From assembly GCA_947846985.1 (NCBI GenBank), contig CANTUZ010000008.1:23889352-23953351 (forward strand): a stretch of DNA of 64,000 nucleotides. The letters are read 5' to 3'. Source of the stretch: Fratercula arctica (taxonomy: Eukaryota; Chordata; Aves; Charadriiformes; Alcidae). Shown piece by piece: positions 24,221 through 36,967 of this stretch (position 1 is its first letter; each line of letters opens with the position of its first letter). The notes beneath the pieces are model-generated. The model saw only the letters and a list, made by a program, of their open reading frames with translations, did not search any database and was not told where the DNA came from. Both the position numbers and the translations under genes were made by a program.

Positions 24221-27200
24221 GCAAAGAGAAAATATAGCCAAGGGAAAAATCAGAAGCTCTCCCTCACTAGTGCAACTATACCAACAGTACTTAACAAAGT
24301 GGTACAGACAGTATAAGCCAACTAAAAAATCCCTAGGTAGACTAAATCAATACAACTCTCCCAAGATCAGAGAAACTGTATTTTCTTATACACACTGAAG
24401 CTCAGGCCCTGAGACCCTTGAAGTATATTTGTGCTTAAATTTTATAAAGCGCACATTATGGATGCAATCAATGGTAGCAGCCTATCATCTTCAATGGGAG
24501 CAAATGTAGGTCATTACAGGCGCTTTCAGGAAAACCATCCCTGGAAATACAGCAGCCACAAACAGATCATAACATAAGCCATAGTAACACAATTATGTCC
24601 TTATTCAATTCATGTTTATTTGACGCTTATTGAAAAAGGAATTGTAGTTTCTGTGTCAGTCTCAGAAGTGGTTGGGACTCACGCAAAGTGGCTATTCCCT
24701 CAGTGATTAGATTACATCTATTTTTCTTCTTTTTCTTTTTTTTTCATCTTTTTGTCCTCCCCTCTTTGACAAGATTCTTGATTATAGTTTCCAAAAGACC
24801 ATTTTTTCAGAAACTTTGGATCCCTTAGACTGCTGGGCTAGCCTCCACCTCACAAGTGAACGTTTCTTCATTAACATTTCTCAAAACATGCAATTCTGCC
24901 CACCCCTATCCAAAGCTATCTTCCATTGTGGAGTGACCAGAGGAAAAAAAGAGGCAGATTAAAATTAATATATATGGAAGGTACCATAATACAAGGAAAT
25001 AAGAAAAACAACTCTACTATCACATATGAGGCATTACCTGCTGACTGCAGTTTCAGAGCTAGACCATAGGGTTATAATAAATGTAGTAATGGGCTGCTTC
25101 CTTTATATGAGTCTATGCATTTCAAGATTTGATTAAAGAAGGGAGCTATTGCCAGGTTAAGCCTCTGCTGAACTGAAACATCTCCCACAAGTATTCTGTA
25201 GCATACCGTGCATATAATGGATGTTTATGTTTAAATACATACATTTGCTGCCTAGATTTTTCACTAGAAGTACCCTAAAAGATTAATTATTCATCAACAG
25301 AGTAAGAAAAAAATACCGTACCATGTCATCTCCCTTATTGCCTTCCTAAATGAATTTTGCTAAAACACACTTGCTGTACTTAGTTAACTAAGAAATTCTC
25401 TACCTCTCCACACAAAATATATTGAAAGAATGTTATGTTGTGCCAGAGAGCTAGTATTAAAGAAACCCACAAATACAAAACATACCATATGTGTCATTGT
25501 AAAGCAGAAGTACCTGAGAACATGCTCATCAGTTTTGTGAGAGACACATCCCCAAGACCCTGAAAGGTATTACTGCGGTTCTGTGTTTGAAGCTGAGAGT
25601 TATTGACCAAATAGACTTGGAGATCTTCCAGCTAGTTAAAGGTGCTAATGATTCATGTATGCAATTTTTGAAGAAAGAAATGAGCTTCAGCAGTGAGTTT
25701 GATTTTTCCGTCAAAAAGTCAAACTGCACTTGAAGTTGTGCAGTGCTGTTATCTGCCTGAACGCACTGAGACTTCAGAGAAAAATTATAGTTCAATATAT
25801 TCCCCAGCTTGCCCTCAACAAGGCAAAGATACATATGAGGTTTCTGCCTACTGTAAGTCCTACTTTTTAAACCAAGTAAATTCATATGTGTGTTCATCAA
25901 CACTGTGTCATTAACACTGTTCCATTATTGGAAGCACCTATGAACAAATTCCCTTTAGTTTCAGGCAAAGTTTAATACACATTATCAAAAGCCTTTTGAA
26001 ACAGGTAGGCAAGGGAAGAGCTTGTGACAAGTGATCCTGTATTTATACATTTTCTATACAATGCCACGGAAAAGTTTTGCTGCAGTACACTTGTCTGTCA
26101 TATTTCCTGTCACTATGAAAAAAGAAATACCTTGTAAAAGTGTTTTCTGTTTGTTTACAGAAATTTTCATTGGAACCAGGGAAAGAGGAGACAAAGATGG
26201 TTGCGTCTCATGCAGGGAGACTAAATGTGATTAAGCAGACAGAGGAGGATAAGAACTTTTTGCCTCTATATGTATCATGCTCCTGAATTTTAGGAAGTTT
26301 TTCCTCATTATCATTCATTTTCTGGAGTTTCTATTTAACTCATACCAATCAATAAAGCTTTTAAAAAGACATAATTAAAGTGGAGAAGATAAAAAAAGAT
26401 AACCAGGTATACTATTGGGTGGGAGGAGGGGGAGAAATAAGTGTGAAGCAAAGAACACATTCTGAATCCCAGCCCAGAGAAATAAGTGGATAATTTGAGA
26501 TAAATCTCTTGTTTCCAATCCTACAGCTGAAAATTACCTGTTAGTGTCCTGTCCTAAATCACAGTCATTATGGCATACAGGAAAAACTAACACAACCAGC
26601 AGTATTATCAGCAACAACGGATCAGTTAGGTCAGTTAAGTCAAGATGAATCTAAATCAGATATAAAGCTGAATATGGTATATGCATATCTATACCAATAG
26701 TCTCAAAGCATTTATTTCTGTTCTCTTTTTAAGACAGAATACCTTTTCAATAAATATTTCCACATAAAATACCTTGTGAAATACAGAAACATGAACAAAA
26801 TCAAGGAAGAGAAATCAGGTTCACTGTAAAAATTCCTCTTGCAAATTCTGGTAGGTCTGGGTAAACCCTATTTAAAGAAAACAAAATGCATAGAAGATGT
26901 ACTTTCAGCGCAGACCCCCTAACTGAGTGTAAGTAAAATATGTAAATGATTGCCATGAAGAGAATACACAGTAAGTTAATCCTCTTTAAAGATCAAAAAT
27001 GTATAGTACAAGGAAAATAAATTGCTCAAAGAAAGATTTTCTAAATTAACTCTGACAGTAAGCCAAAGTTTAATTTATGAAGTATTTAATCATGTATTGG
27101 ACTTGCTACGCTTTTCTTGGTTTGTTTGGTTTTTTTTAAAACCATACTTAATTGTGCAACTCTGTCCCAGATACATGTATGTATAACAGGCTTTTTGATG

Positions 27201-28815
27201 GCAAAGACTGTGTACAGAAAATTGCAGAGTTGTGATTGATGGAACTGCTATATTGACTGCTAAATTCCAAACCTCTTTGCCCCATTTACCCAATGCACCA
27301 ACCTTATTAGATCTACACCTGTCCTGTACAACTTCTTCCAAATCGGAAATGACATTGTCAAATCATACATTCACCAATACAGGGGGAGACAGTCATAAGA
27401 TTAAGTTAGAGTAAAATAATATAATTACATGCAACCATGATGCTAGGAAAAAAAAAATAAAAAATTCAAGAGGCGATGGTGCTTCAACCTGACCCTTCAA
27501 GAAGGCTGGCATGCTACACGTGTAATCAAACATCAATATTCAAACTCCTAACAGAATTTTCTTTTAAACTTTTTCATTATGTTGAAGCAGTAGGCCATCC
27601 AAATAAATCAGGTATGTATTAGCTTTTCCAAAGAAAATGCTGCAGGCACAACCAGACCACCATTAAATATAAACCAAATGAATATACACAGAAACATTTT
27701 TGGTTTGCCCTAAGAAACTCTTGAGTACAACTGGTTACTGTTTATAAGTACCATGATTATCTCACTATTAAGAAAACATCTCACAAATCGTGCATCCCCT
27801 AACTATGAAACTGCCTGTTCCACATCTTCAGAGGCACTGAGATATGAAGGACCCAGTTGCAGGGCAGGGGGATCTAAGTGTACCACAGGCTGGATTAAAG
27901 CAGAGGGCACATATGTGCACACACACCCCAAGCAAAATAGTTGCAAAGAAAATGCAACCAGCAGGGGGTTTTGCACAATTTAAAAAAAAAAAAAAAAGAA
28001 AAAAAAAAAAAGAAGCCCTTCTGTGGGAACAAAATGTGTCTCACTGAAATAATAAAAAAAAAGGAAAAAAGTTCGTCCTCTCAGTATTTTTCATGATAAC
28101 ATGAGCACGTGTGGATTTATTTTTCAGCCATAGCTCGGCTAAGCAAATGGCAGATATGCAAGTTTCTTTTGAATTCACACATTTAAGCGAAAAATATAGT
28201 TCCAATTTTAACTTCTTCTAGGAAAGAGGCATTGCAAGATTTTATATAAGTCCAAGACACCCTTCTGTTCATTTTTGAAAAGGAATTTCCAGTCAGAAAA
28301 ATAAACAGAGATCCACAAGATAAGCCACACAATCCAGTTAACTAATTTTGTTCCATAATAAAATCATAAAGCATTGATTAAGCATTACTGGGTTGGGACA
28401 TTACCGGTTGTATGAATACAAAGAGGCATCACCTACCTACCTAGAGGAGCACAGCCTCCACAGGAGTCAGCTGTACCACTACAGCCCTCAGAGGACAATA
28501 AACCTGTCACACATGAGTACATACCTCTAAAATACCAGGAAATATGAGGCATGTGCATCTAGCTAACTCCATTAATTACTGAGCAGTAGTCAGAACTTCA
28601 CATCCATTCAGTTTAAAAAAACTGAGTTTCCAGACATACCCATATTTCAAACATCATTGTATACGACTTTACACTAGTAGTTTGCTAAATGCAACCAGCT
28701 CAAACAAGCTCTTTTCACGCACCAGTCATTTGTGCAAGAGTATGCTACTACTAACTTCCACATGTTTATCCCACTCGCCCAGTGCAACACAAACTTGTTA
28801 GATCTACCTCTATTT
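24221..28815. other. Non-coding DNA, no gene seen
   Basis: Open frames reach 124 codons (25529-25903, minus) without family resemblance. An A-rich tract with a few G interruptions lies at 27982-28014. No RNA gene or named repeat is recognised. Confidence 0.55.
27982..28014. repeat. A-rich tract, ~33 nt
   Basis: Almost pure A with two G interruptions. The upstream sequence does not look like a processed transcript that I know. Confidence 0.85.
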
Positions 28816-29283
28816 CACAGAATCATAGAATGGTTTGGGTTGGAAGGGACCTTAAAGATCATCTAGTTCCAACCCCCCTGCCATGGGCAGGGACACCTCC
28901 CACTAGACCAGGCTGCTCAAAGTCCCATCCAGCCTGACCTTGAACGCTTCCAGGGATGAGGCATCCACAACTTCCCTGGGCAACCTGTTCCAGTGTCTCA
29001 CCACCCTCACAGTAAAGAATTTCTTCCTAATATCCAATCTAAACTCCCCTCCTGCAGGGGAGATAGGATAGGACCCCTTGTCCTATCACTCTACTACCCA
29101 ATAAAGAGTCCCTCCCCGTCTTTCCTGTAGGCTCCCTTTAGGTACTGGAAGGCCGCTATAAGGTTTCCTCGGAGACTTCTCTTCAGGCTGAACAAAACTC
29201 TCTCAGCCTGTCCTCATAGCAGAGGTGCTCCAGCCCTCTGATCATCTTCATGGCCCTCCGCTGGACCCGTTCCAACTTCAAGA
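28816..29283 (-). mobile_element. CR1 LINE 3' fragment, minus strand
   Basis: The minus-strand CR1 3' end is very well preserved: CACAGAATCATAGAATGG (two ATTCTATG/ATTCTGTG units in reverse) at about 28816-28833, then the GACCTTAAAGATCATCTAG block, 3' untranslated region and the end of the ORF2 C-terminal region (reverse of the ...GGTCCAGCGGAGGGCCATGAAGATG segment near 29250-29275). It stops abruptly near 29283 and unrelated sequence follows. Only about 470 bp remain, so it has no coding capacity. Confidence 0.94.
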
Positions 29284-29905
29284 TCTAGCAGGTTCAGGGC
29301 TTGTGCAACTGGTGGAAATTACCAGCATATTCCATTGTCTGGACAATTCCATTGTCCGACATTCCACTCCAGTTGGGCTGGAGTGGAAAAGTACCTGACA
29401 AAAGTCAATTATCTCAGACCCTGTAAGTAGAGATTCTAGTGAGACCCTTTGAGCTCTCCCGGATTGCAGTGGGCTGTGACCATCATCTCCCCTAAACTAG
29501 AATACCACTCAGGCAGACACCTCAAGGATTAAAAGGCCAGAGTGAGTGAACCCTTTCAAGTTTCAGTTATTGCCCACTGAGGAATGCCGATATGCTGTGA
29601 GTATTTACTCCAAACTCAAGAAGAGGGAAATTTTAACTGTAGAATGGGTGTGTGTGCAACCCCTCAAGTGTTTGTATGTTTGTGTTCATATGTATATGCA
29701 TTGATTTCGGATACCTTATAGTAAGTTAGTGTGAATCTTATCATTTTAAAACCTGTAATTAAGTCACTGTTCAATTATTTTGTTAAATTATCTTGTAAAT
29801 CCTTAAATTGGTTAATGATTAAGTGCTGCTACAATTCAACCTCTTGGTGTACCTGAAATCATTAATAAATTTTGCATTGCTTTCTAAATCATAACAGCAT
29901 CAAAT
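29284..29905 (+). repeat. Unclassified repeat-like segment, possibly an LTR remnant
   Basis: This stretch lies exactly at the truncation end of the CR1 fragment and differs in texture from its surroundings. It has a short tandem repeat (ATTCCATTGTC twice, then ATTCCACTCC), two adjacent hairpins, a TATA-poor but TTAAAAGG-containing region near 29528-29536, and AATAAA near 29868 followed by TTTTGCATTGC. The spacing of about 330 bp between the two signals would suit an LTR. I cannot define TG...CA ends with a matching TSD, so the identity is open. It could equally be plain unique DNA. Confidence 0.3.
29341..29388. repeat. Two adjacent short hairpins
   Basis: GGACAA-TTCCA-TTGTCC (29341-29357) is a 6-bp stem with a 5-nt loop. 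TTCCACTCCAG-TTGGG-CTGGAGTGGAA (29362-29388) is an 11-bp perfect stem with a 5-nt loop. They sit four bases apart inside the unclassified segment. Confidence 0.85.
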
Positions 29906-32900
29906 ATTTCCATCTGCGACAACATGCCAACAGAGAGGCAAAGAAATGCTAACACAGAAATAATGCTGGCCATTTTGCTTGCCCTCACCAAAAGCCCACC
30001 TTTCCCACCACCATCTCTCAACTACCTGCTGATGAACCCCTTTCATTATTCTCCCCTAACAACTATGAAAGGGGCAGTGCACCTATAAACTGACCTTACT
30101 TTCTGAACGATCATACAACCCTCTGCCTCGCAGGGTTGGGTTTTGCTGTAGTAGTCATCTTTACAGCTGTTGTCTTCACATGGAGGTTAAAAAATTTTGT
30201 TTGCCACTAAAGAAGGGGAGCAAAGGGACTTCCCTTTCATGCTATAGTCTGATGCTAATAAAATAGTGGATAAACTCATTAAATAGATTAAAAAACAGAA
30301 AGCAAAACATGAATATACTTAACCTGGTTTCTTATTCCAGGCCAGGTAGTGGGAAATAAGTAAATTATGTTTTAACGAAGCTAGGAGGTAAGCTTTACCT
30401 TTCTTTACCCTTACCACTTCAGTTATTGAGAGGCCCCCGCACCTCTCAGCCCATATCCCAGTGCTGTGGATAGAATAAGCAGGACAAACACAGTCTGGCC
30501 ACGAAAAAGAAATCTGAAGAAGTTTTATCTTAGTCACTGAAAAGAATACCATTGACTGTCACAAATTACTCTATTTGCAAATAGTGACGTAAATTTCCAA
30601 GGAATATAAACTTTGTTTTGAAGGTAAATCAGAATTTGGGAAAGAGCTACTGACAAACAGTGCTAACTGAAATCCACCAGAACTCACTGGTATATTTTCA
30701 TAACATAGTTGTATTTATTTACACACAATCATAAATAATAAAGGAAATTGATTTTATGTGTCTTAAAGTCATTAAAGAACAGGTCTAAAGGCCTAGAGAA
30801 AAAGACAGTAAGACAAAAGGTGAGAAAAAACATGGACTTCTTTTTAATAGGAAACGAACATACTGAGTCACACTGACATCCTTTATAAAATATAGTTTTT
30901 CTGGAGAAACTCCTCCATTAAGAGGCTTCATCCAAGACACTTAAATATATCTAATAAGCTGTGCAGAAGTTGTATTTGATAATGGTAATCAGCTGGAAGT
31001 CAGACAATAAATGAAACTGTCTTGTGCCAGGCTTTTTGACTCTGAGTGATTCCTGAACACCACACATTATCAGCAATAAAACTTAAAAAACCCTCAGAGT
31101 GGAAGTAAAAATTCTCAGAAAAGCCCCTCCAATGCCTTCAGTTTTTGCCCTGGTGAACTTAAAGGTGAGAATGGAATGGTTTAAGCAAAGTATGCTAGCT
31201 GGTTGGTTCTAGTAATCGGTATCACTTGTCTGCAGTAGCTCTGCAACGAATAGAAGGCCATGTCATTTCTCTGCTGACCCTCTTGCCTGTAAGCTGTAAA
31301 ATCAAAGTGGACAGCAATTAGATTTCCATCTAAGCTTTGGATGACTTTCCAAGGAAGTTTTAATGAAGTCACTGTGTCTAATCACAAGGGAAAAGGCTGC
31401 CAGACCAGAGCTGTCTGGTCATGCCGATGTGGGTGTTTCACCTCTGCCTAGCAAACACCGGGAGGGCGGGGTGCAAGGTAAGGTGGGGTAACCAAGAGCC
31501 TTCAAAATAGTGAGGGATGTAGGCAAACATTTAGCTAATCTACTTTCCTAAACTTGCCATAATTATAAATGTTGTAATTTGAGAGTAAACCATATTTTTT
31601 AAAGAATAATTTAATCTAAAGGATATTCTGAAGTATGTCTGCATACATATGAAACGAGCTTTGAAACTTGGCAGAGTTGAGTGGAGAAAAACCCACTTTT
31701 TATACAACTGAGTCAATCGAGGCAGCTGCAGTAAAAGCAGTATGGAAGTCCTTTTACACCAGGTTACACAAAGTTGGAGTGTAGAAGTTTTCTGTGTTTT
31801 GATTGTAGGACAAAAATTGAGCTCGATAGTTGAATAGGAGAGATGGCTTTAACCTTCATATGTAGAGATAAAAAGTACCACATTGCTATTAGAAAAGGCC
31901 AGTGCTACAGGACCAAAAATTGCCCTGAGATTAGAGGTGGGTCTATGCAGACATTTTTCTTTTGGCGAATACCCTCTCAGAGAGATGAAAAGACTTTTAA
32001 AATAGAAAAAGCTGCGTTTGAATAAAAAGGGCTTTCCTATATGCTGGAATATAGGCCAACTTATTTAACACTTTAAGTCTGGAAAAGTAACTGGGCAAGA
32101 TCAAATAGAAATAAGGATCCATAAAAAACTCTGCCTGTTTGCTGTGTTTTCTACTGAATTTCTGAGTTAAAGCAAATTCTGCCCAGTCGTCTTCAACCCC
32201 TGCAAGACTCATTTACGATCAGCCCCTCTGATGCCACTCCTTGGTGCAGAGTCCTAACGTGCTATTGAAAATCACTCGAATGCCTGGTGGACTCCAGAAT
32301 GGTTTTTCCCTGACTGTGCTCAGTGGATCCTCAAAGGAAGAAAAAAATACCCTCCACTGCACTTCCCCATGGGGTTTATCTGCCCCATCCGCCTCTTAGC
32401 AGAACTTTGGGTATAATAGGAACATGCAAGTAAATTCATCCCTCAGAGCTGGCATTAGCTGAAAGATAACCTAAAACAATAACTCAGTGGCGGCTGACAG
32501 TAATATAGACATACATCTAAAAAAGGCATAATTATAGTTAGCTATAAAAAGGACGTGATTTGTAAACAGAATATATACCTGGGAGAGATTTAGAGGTGTA
32601 GGCACACCCTCTAGATCATTACATTAAAATAGATGAAATTAGGTCCAGAGCTGCATCATATACATGCCCATCTGATTTAAAGACAACATAACTGCCCAGT
32701 CTCACATGAAATATAGACATATAGATCATGATTTTCAGGAATGCTTCTAAAAAAATTAATTATAGCTATTAAAACAGAGTACCTGGGACAGCACATTTCC
32801 AGCCTGTTTTAACAATTTGAAGTGACTCAGGAAAGTGGAGGCTCATTGAATAAACCAAAAAATACAGGCTAAGTGGAAGTGCTAATGGTAGCACAAGAAA

Positions 32901-35868
32901 AATTAACCCCCAATGCAAATAAGAAGAGATTTTTTTCTCTAGGTTTGGAACAAACAAAGCTAGTTCTGCAGATCTTAATTCTCTATCTCCCTTTCCTGAG
33001 ATACTTTTCTGAAGGATACTTGGCTAAGCAAGCAATTACATACATTTGTTTTCACTAAGCATACTGTATCTGAAATGAACATCTCTGGCAACAGACCACA
33101 AGTTAATGGCAATAGATTTAAGGAATGTTTAATATCATATAAGTAATATCACTGCATCCTCCCAGATGACAGCAATACACAAATTAATATAGTACTTAAA
33201 CTGCAGAATTACTTTGTAAAAAGGTCAAATTTTTTCACCAGAAATTTTGAAAGAAGAATACCTGGATTACAAGAAACTGATGTCAGAGTTGTTGGTTATT
33301 TGCAGGTAGATAAAGACAAAGCAAAACAAATATAACCTTGCTTCTTCAAAATGATGCTGAGCATGTCACTAAGGGGAAAGCACAGTTCTAACCAGTTATG
33401 TGCTACACAGCCTTGCAGTGCTGTGCGGTCAGAAGCCAGGACAAAGGGTACTTAAGAGAAATATGTCGCATTATCGCCTCGTCATTTGAAATGTTGCACA
33501 CAGGGGGCACAGAGGCATGTGGGTTTATCTGAGATAGCCAGATGTCTGGGATAGCCTTGGAGGACTATGGAAGATGGCACAAGCCATCTTCATGCAGTCT
33601 TGTCCATACATGAGACTGAAGATTGCAATTTACTGTGCACACACTCAAAATAACTTACAAATCTTAGCTGAAAGTACATGGACATTGGGTTTAAAATAAT
33701 AAATTTAAATGAGCATGTCACTGATGCCCTGAGACCACATTCTGTAGGTCTCCAATCAAGGAACTGAACACTTGTTGGCATTTTCTGTCAAAAACTTTAC
33801 AAAGTCTCATCAAAAAGATCACTTTCTTCTAGGGCTAAGCAGAAGGATAAGAGAAGAAAGACTAGATTTTTGCATATCATGACAGAGCTCAGCAGGAATC
33901 TCTAGAGGAAGAGCTACAAAGCATATTTCATTTGAAGCAATGAACTTTAATAGGAATTTCATTTTACACATCAACGTACCCTGTGTGATAATCTCCAGTC
34001 TGTTTATTCATCAGCTGGAACTCAGGATGTGAATGTGAAGGTTACAGGAGCAGTGAATTTTATATTCCTGAAGTGTTAGAAAAGGTATTAACCTTTTAAT
34101 GAGTCTTCATTCAAATCCAGTTTTCACAGTAAAAAGTTAAACATTCTATTTTATTTTCACTGCAATATTAAGCACAAAGGGAAATCCTAGTTCTTAGTTG
34201 GAGAAACAGTGAATATAAAAGATTTTATGATATTTATATCTGTTTAGGAGGAGTCATGTAAGTGACACACAAACAGTGGAATCATCAGTGTAGCAAAACA
34301 AAAGCATGTACATTTGAAAATTTAGCCCAAAGGCCTTTCTATTGGTCCTGATCCAAATAAACATCTTCCAAAAGCATCTTTTTTTTTTTTTCAAAGTATC
34401 TAAGATAGCCTAATTCCAATTGTAAGTAAATGTACTGTGAATTTTTTTAATGTGATTTACTAGGAGGTTGGACAGGCTCAGAGAACTGATAATGGATGAT
34501 ATGGAGAAAAACTGAGTGAATTTCTTTGACAGCAAGGACAAAGCAAGGGTTTGTCCTTCACTTTAATTTTAGTTTCCTGGCATGTAAACCACAGGTAGTT
34601 TAAAACAGAAAATTATTATGTATACCATAAATAGGTAAATAGCACCTGAAAATTATTCCTAAGAGCAGTAAAATGTCCAACTAGTAGTTTTCCACTACCC
34701 AGAAAAATATTCTAGCAGGCATGGCAAGAGATCTTTTCCCATGCTCTACAGGCTTTAAGTAGGAAGAATGCATTTCTTTCTATGTGTTATTTATCTGGAG
34801 AAGGAATTAGATACATTATCCATCCAGAGCTTTTCCTACGATTTGCTTTTTCAGTAGACTGTTACCATAAGATATTCTAGATAAACGTTTTTTTCTTCTA
34901 TGTAATTATTCCTGCCACCTGCCTAGGCGAGTCAACCTCCCATACTAGACTTTCCGTCAGGAGCAGCACATGCCTTTCAGGAAGGTACTCTCTGTTATCC
35001 GTTGATATATCACGAGTTAACAGCTTTCTTGACAGTGGCAGCTGGCACATTTGAGATAATAAAGATGTGGAAAATCACAGCTCCCCATTCAATATCTCCT
35101 TCAAAACAAGTTTCTGGGATGGAATACTGTATTTTGTTCAGGCATATATACACATGTACACACTGCAGGAACCACTGGAAAAATCAGTTCATCACAGCTA
35201 GAAGCCCAGCTATATGAACTGGTGTTATCCTCACACTATATCCAAAGAGCAGTGCTTGCACCACTTCTAGACACTTGTCCCTTCACCGAGATTTGAGAAT
35301 AAAACCTGTCTGCACACATCATATCACATAAATATTTGGAATTTAAGGGGTTAAAGGATCTGAGAAATATCATACTTCTCTCAAGTAACCATATGCTAAA
35401 CTGAGGGATGCTGAAGTGCTTCTGAGGTTGTGGAATCCTACGAGCCTTGTCCCATGCCTGAGTAAAGTCCTTGTTCATGCCAGGTTTTCCAGCCAGCACG
35501 TCTCAGCCCATGTAGGATCACACCCTACTCCCAAGAGATAGGAACAGCTGGACAGCCAGGGAATCAGGGCCAAGGGAACAATGGAGAATTTACATGAAAG
35601 TATTATTTTCCTATGCTGATATAACACTGTTAGCAGAAAAATTAAGACCCATATCCTTGGTAACTAGGTCTTGGTGGTTTTTTCCACGTTTCAGGTATTT
35701 AAAGTACTTTGAAGATGAGAGTGACTTGTTTGTGATAGTGCACTTAATGTACAGCAGGGCTGAGAACAGAATTTACTGGGATGCTGCAGTGCTTTCTCGC
35801 ATAAGAGGTGAGATTCTCATCGCAACTAACTTGACTTCAGTGTAATTCAGACACAATTTCAATGGGAC
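29906..35868. other. Non-coding DNA, no gene seen
   Basis: AT-rich sequence with only short chance frames (below 90 codons). No repeat family, RNA gene or exon is recognised up to the target-site duplication of the retrovirus. Confidence 0.55.
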
Positions 35869-35873
35869 ACATC
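35869..35873. repeat. Target-site duplication, left copy (acatc)
   Basis: ACATC lies immediately 5' of the first LTR base and is repeated exactly at 40623-40627 after the second LTR. A 5-bp duplication is produced by retroviral integrase at insertion. Confidence 0.95.
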
Positions 35874-36210
35874 TGTCCTGGTTCCGGCAGGGACAGGGTT
35901 AAGTATTCCATGCCATGTGAGCCACGCCCACCCTGAGATTAAGAGGAGGGGAGGGGGCAGGCAGTCGGGTTTGGAGCGGGCTGGCGCGTCCCGGGTCCGG
36001 ACCGGTGGGGAGCGGCGGTTCCGTAATCGCATTTGTATATTTCTCTGTCGGTGTTATTGTTGTTGTTTTCTTGTTCCCTTTGCTGTTCTGTTAAACTGCC
36101 TTTGTCTCAACCCAAGAGTTTTGCCTTTTTCTTTTGATCCTTCCCGTAACAGGAAGCGCTGGGCGAGCGACACGTGGTTCTTTGTTGCCATCTGAGGCCA
36201 AACCACGACA
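35874..36210 (+). repeat. 5' LTR of the endogenous retrovirus
   Basis: A 337-bp LTR, TGTCCTGGTTCCGGC... to ...CCAAACCACGACA. The U3 part is GC- and CpG-rich (GAGCGGGCTGGCGCG near 35975). A TATA-like TGTATATTT lies at 36034-36042 and a weak poly(A)-type GTTAAA at 36090-36095. Hand alignment with the 3' LTR gives about 14 substitutions, mostly transitions, over about 329 sites, plus a 1-bp difference in a G run, a 6-bp difference in a TTGTTG run and a 1-bp difference at CCCG/CCG. Confidence 0.95.
36034..36095 (+). promoter_or_regulatory. LTR TATA-like box and weak poly(A)-type motif
   Basis: TGTATATTT (36034-36042) could position transcription start for the provirus, and GTTAAA (36090-36095) stands where a polyadenylation signal is expected. 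Both motifs recur in the 3' LTR (about 40453 and 40503). The assignments rest on motif and order only. Confidence 0.4.
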
Positions 36211-36218
36211 GTCCTTTT

Positions 36219-36241
36219 TGGCGCCCAACATGGGGCTCGAA
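36219..36241 (+). other. Primer binding site, tRNA-Lys type
   Basis: TGGCGCCCAACATGGGGC starts 8 bp after the 5' LTR. It matches the complement of the 3' end of the vertebrate tRNA-Lys that primes many lentiviral and betaretroviral elements (the Lys1,2/CUU type), with one G-to-A difference. The match continues for CTCGAA. Reverse transcription of the genomic RNA would begin here. Confidence 0.85.
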
Positions 36242-36313
36242 GGGTCGAGACAACGACAGAATCCAACTAGAGCTTGAAAAACAAATCTGTTAGTTAAATA
36301 GTCACCAGTCACT

Positions 36314-36967
36314 ATGTTGCTTAGTTTGTTCTCATGGCTGTGTTATGTAAATTCCTATGTGTCTTACGCACTCCCTGTGATGATATTTGTTACTTCTGGG
36401 AGGGGGATGAGGATTATCATTTTACTGTCCTGTGCAATATCGGCTTATGATATGATAACATCACTTGTTAGATGGTTATTTTGGGGCGTTTATGTGGTAT
36501 TGCTGTCCTGTCCGTACATTGGGCACCACCTCTCAGAATTCATTAATAATTACACCCAGTCTATGGGGGAAACAGGGGGAGACACTTTCCCCAGCTCTTT
36601 TGCCTCCCTTTTCTCCTTCGGGTCAGGTATGACAGCTTTTGAGAATTTTGAATATCCTTGGGGTGCTCAAACCAGCATGTTCCTAGTGTTATGTTTGCTG
36701 AATATGTTCCAGGTCTCATTTAGGGTTAAACAACTATTTAAGACTACCACCCAGAGCTCTGCTCCAAGGCTGGACAGTCAGGGGTGGCATGGCAGGTGGG
36801 AGAACATGGGCAGGTACTTAGAGAACTTCTCACCTCCAATGGTCTGGGACTTCACACCTGAACAATTACAGGACCCTGATAGAATAGTAGAATATCTGAA
36901 GGGACAACCGGGTTTATTGGACAGTGTGGATTCGAAGGCCTGGCACATCAGACCCACAGGAGTATAA
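36314..36967 (+). CDS. Short hydrophobic ORF in the gag position (217 aa)
   Basis: This open frame begins about 100 bp after the LTR, where gag normally starts, but does not look like Gag. I see hydrophobic segments at residues about 4-26, 33-48, 51-68 and 121-136, so it would be a multi-pass membrane protein if made. Residues 137-217 are hydrophilic (for example MVWDFTPEQLQDPDRIVEYL at 176-195). There is no CCHC knuckle or capsid major homology region. It is intact, unlike the pol frame behind it. It overlaps the start of the protease frame by about 65 bp in a different frame (+1), which could mark a frameshift site, an indel or an internal deletion that removed gag. The start is the first ATG in the frame. 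Function is unknown; whether it was ever translated is not shown by the sequence. Confidence 0.55.
   Translation: MLLSLFSWLCYVNSYVSYALPVMIFVTSGRGMRIIILLSCAISAYDMITSLVRWLFWGVYVVLLSCPYIGHHLSEFINNYTQSMGETGGDTFPSSFASLFSFGSGMTAFENFEYPWGAQTSMFLVLCLLNMFQVSFRVKQLFKTTTQSSAPRLDSQGWHGRWENMGRYLENFSPPMVWDFTPEQLQDPDRIVEYLKGQPGLLDSVDSKAWHIRPTGV

Noticed and set aside
23158..24398. Plus-strand frames of 74 to 155 codons
   Set aside because: They lie antisense to the CR1 RT region and have no similarity of their own.
35917..36195. GC/CpG-rich patch as a host CpG-island promoter
   Set aside because: It is the U3 region of the retroviral 5' LTR and recurs in the 3' LTR.
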